44,288 nucleotides of DNA, taken from assembly GCA_902774035.1 (NCBI GenBank), contig CACYHA010000017.1, positions 1-44,288 of the forward strand. Reading direction: 5' to 3'. Positions 43,964 through 44,288 of the stretch are shown piece by piece; position 1 is the first letter of the stretch; the number at the start of each line of letters is the position of its first letter. A program made the translations under genes and the position numbers. The notes below the pieces were generated by a model. That model saw only the letters and a list, made by a program, of their open reading frames with translations, was not told the DNA's origin and did no database searches. Source of the DNA: Oscillospiraceae bacterium. Its GTDB lineage: Bacteria > Bacillota > Clostridia > Oscillospirales > Acutalibacteraceae.

Positions 43964-43968
43964 CTTTG

Positions 43969-44004
43969 TTTTGGCGCCTCAAACAGGACTCGAACCTGTG
44001 ACAC
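43969..44004 (-). pseudogene. tRNA-Asn 3'-end fragment (possible attachment-site scar)
   Basis: 36 bp identical to 44190-44225, covering CCA, the acceptor 3' strand and the T arm of tRNA-Asn. The D and anticodon arms are missing here: upstream (in the tRNA sense) the match ends sharply at 44005. Duplicated tRNA 3' ends are the usual trace of tRNA-targeting integrases. A GTTCACAGCCGCG segment at 44088-44100 differs in one base from the tRNA's anticodon arm, so a decayed second tRNA copy with an insertion is an alternative. Confidence 0.7.
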
Positions 44005-44044
44005 GCTTCAAGAGGTTGTCGCTGCCTGCCGGCAGCTCATTGTA

Positions 44045-44084
44045 TCGCAACGGGAAAAGTGTCCGTCGGACACTTCCCCCTGCG
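44045..44084. repeat. Long hairpin between the tRNA-Asn copies
   Basis: TCGCA and TGCGA enclose GGGAA-AAGTGTCC-GTC-GGACACTT-CCCC, a long interrupted stem. It has no T-run. It lies in the 185 bp separating the duplicated tRNA ends. Confidence 0.55.
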
Positions 44085-44158
44085 ACAGTTCACAGCCGCG
44101 GCGCACGGCTTTGCATAGCCCCGATGATACAGGTTCAAAGCTCATCCGAAACGTGAAA

Positions 44159-44190
44159 AAGAACGAACCACCCGAAGGTGATTCGTTCTT
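44159..44190 (-). terminator. Terminator of tRNA-Asn
   Basis: Minus strand: AAGAACGAATCACC, loop TTCG, GGTGGTTCGTTCTT, then TTTCACG; one mismatch. The closing C(TTCG)G tetraloop is especially stable. It begins immediately past the CCA end. Confidence 0.85.
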
Positions 44191-44192
44191 TT

Positions 44193-44268
44193 TGGCGCCT
44201 CAAACAGGACTCGAACCTGTGACACCGCGGTTAACAGCCGCGTGCTCTACCGACTGAGCTATTAAGGC
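44193..44268 (-). tRNA. tRNA-Asn (GTT)
   Basis: A complete 76-nt cloverleaf on the minus strand: acceptor GCCTTAA/TTGAGGC, D stem GCTC/GAGC, anticodon stem CGCGG/CCGCG with loop CTGTTAA (anticodon GTT), T stem ACAGG/CCTGT with TTCGAGT loop, discriminator G and an encoded CCA. Small spurious frames across it (GASNRTRTCD type) are not genes. Confidence 0.97.
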
Positions 44269-44288
44269 ACATTCGCTCAGAACCGATG

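Noticed and set aside
43931-44257. 108-codon frame across the tRNA region on the plus strand
   Set aside because: GASNRTRTCD-type translations are a known artefact of reading antisense through tRNA T arms.

Overview
The window looks like a piece of a Clostridia (Firmicutes) chromosome, most likely an Oscillospirales/Ruminococcaceae-type gut anaerobe. Pointers are the GlgB-GlgC-GlgD-GlgA glycogen operon (GlgD is a Firmicutes paralogue), an HrcA/CIRCE heat-shock operon, a Bacillus/Clostridium-type rRNA leader with a boxA-like sequence, many extended -10 promoters (TGnTATAAT type), and secreted proteins with Cys-x2-Cys repeat arrays common in gut Firmicutes. Most of the window is GC-rich; about 40.2-42.6 kb is clearly more AT-rich. 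The lineage is an inference from gene content, since no 16S sequence lies in the window.

Layout. 1-240: minus-strand promoter and leader of an rRNA operon whose genes lie left of the window. 247-1206: a degenerate LytR-CpsA-Psr-like membrane protein with its own promoter and a possibly structured leader. 1564-7513: glycogen synthesis operon glgBCDA. 7774-8887: two half-size chromate transporter (ChrA) genes. 8989-10845: a hypothetical protein and a divergent membrane protein. 10944-18493: two large secreted proteins in tandem (a transglutaminase-like protein and a 1568-residue beta-repeat protein) that share Cys-rich repeats and a matching C-terminal tail. 18682-20751: an EF-G paralogue with a TTG start. 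20997-22588: plsC-like acyltransferase with zinc ribbon, coupled to an acyl carrier protein gene. 22848-27952: amidohydrolase, a divergent acyl-CoA synthetase plus Na+/solute symporter operon, and a diacylglycerol-kinase family gene. 28106-33530: heat-shock operon hrcA-grpE-dnaK-clpP-dnaJ under a perfect CIRCE operator, with clpP placed between dnaK and dnaJ. 33671-33867: a run of six hairpins. 33883-39776: oligopeptide ABC transporter operon oppB-C-D-F-A. 40375-42490: AT-rich accessory block with a second, non-secreted transglutaminase-like protein and two tandem paralogues resembling the YbjN family. 42730-43740: XRE regulator fused to a membrane domain. 43969-44268: an intact tRNA-Asn and, 221 bp away, a duplicated tRNA 3' end resembling an integration scar.

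How the parts fit. GlgC makes ADP-glucose (with GlgD as probable partner), GlgA polymerises it and GlgB branches it. The symporter and acyl-CoA synthetase probably import and activate one carboxylic acid. The chaperones and ClpP are under one HrcA-controlled promoter. Several intergenic spaces hold hairpin terminators flanked by short tandem motifs; these form an interspersed repeat family that directly abuts stop codons.

The most unusual features are the shared C-terminal tail of the two large secreted proteins, the position of clpP, the tRNA-Asn duplication, and several inverted or direct repeats next to promoters. No CRISPR array, insertion sequence, phage module or recognisable defence system was seen.
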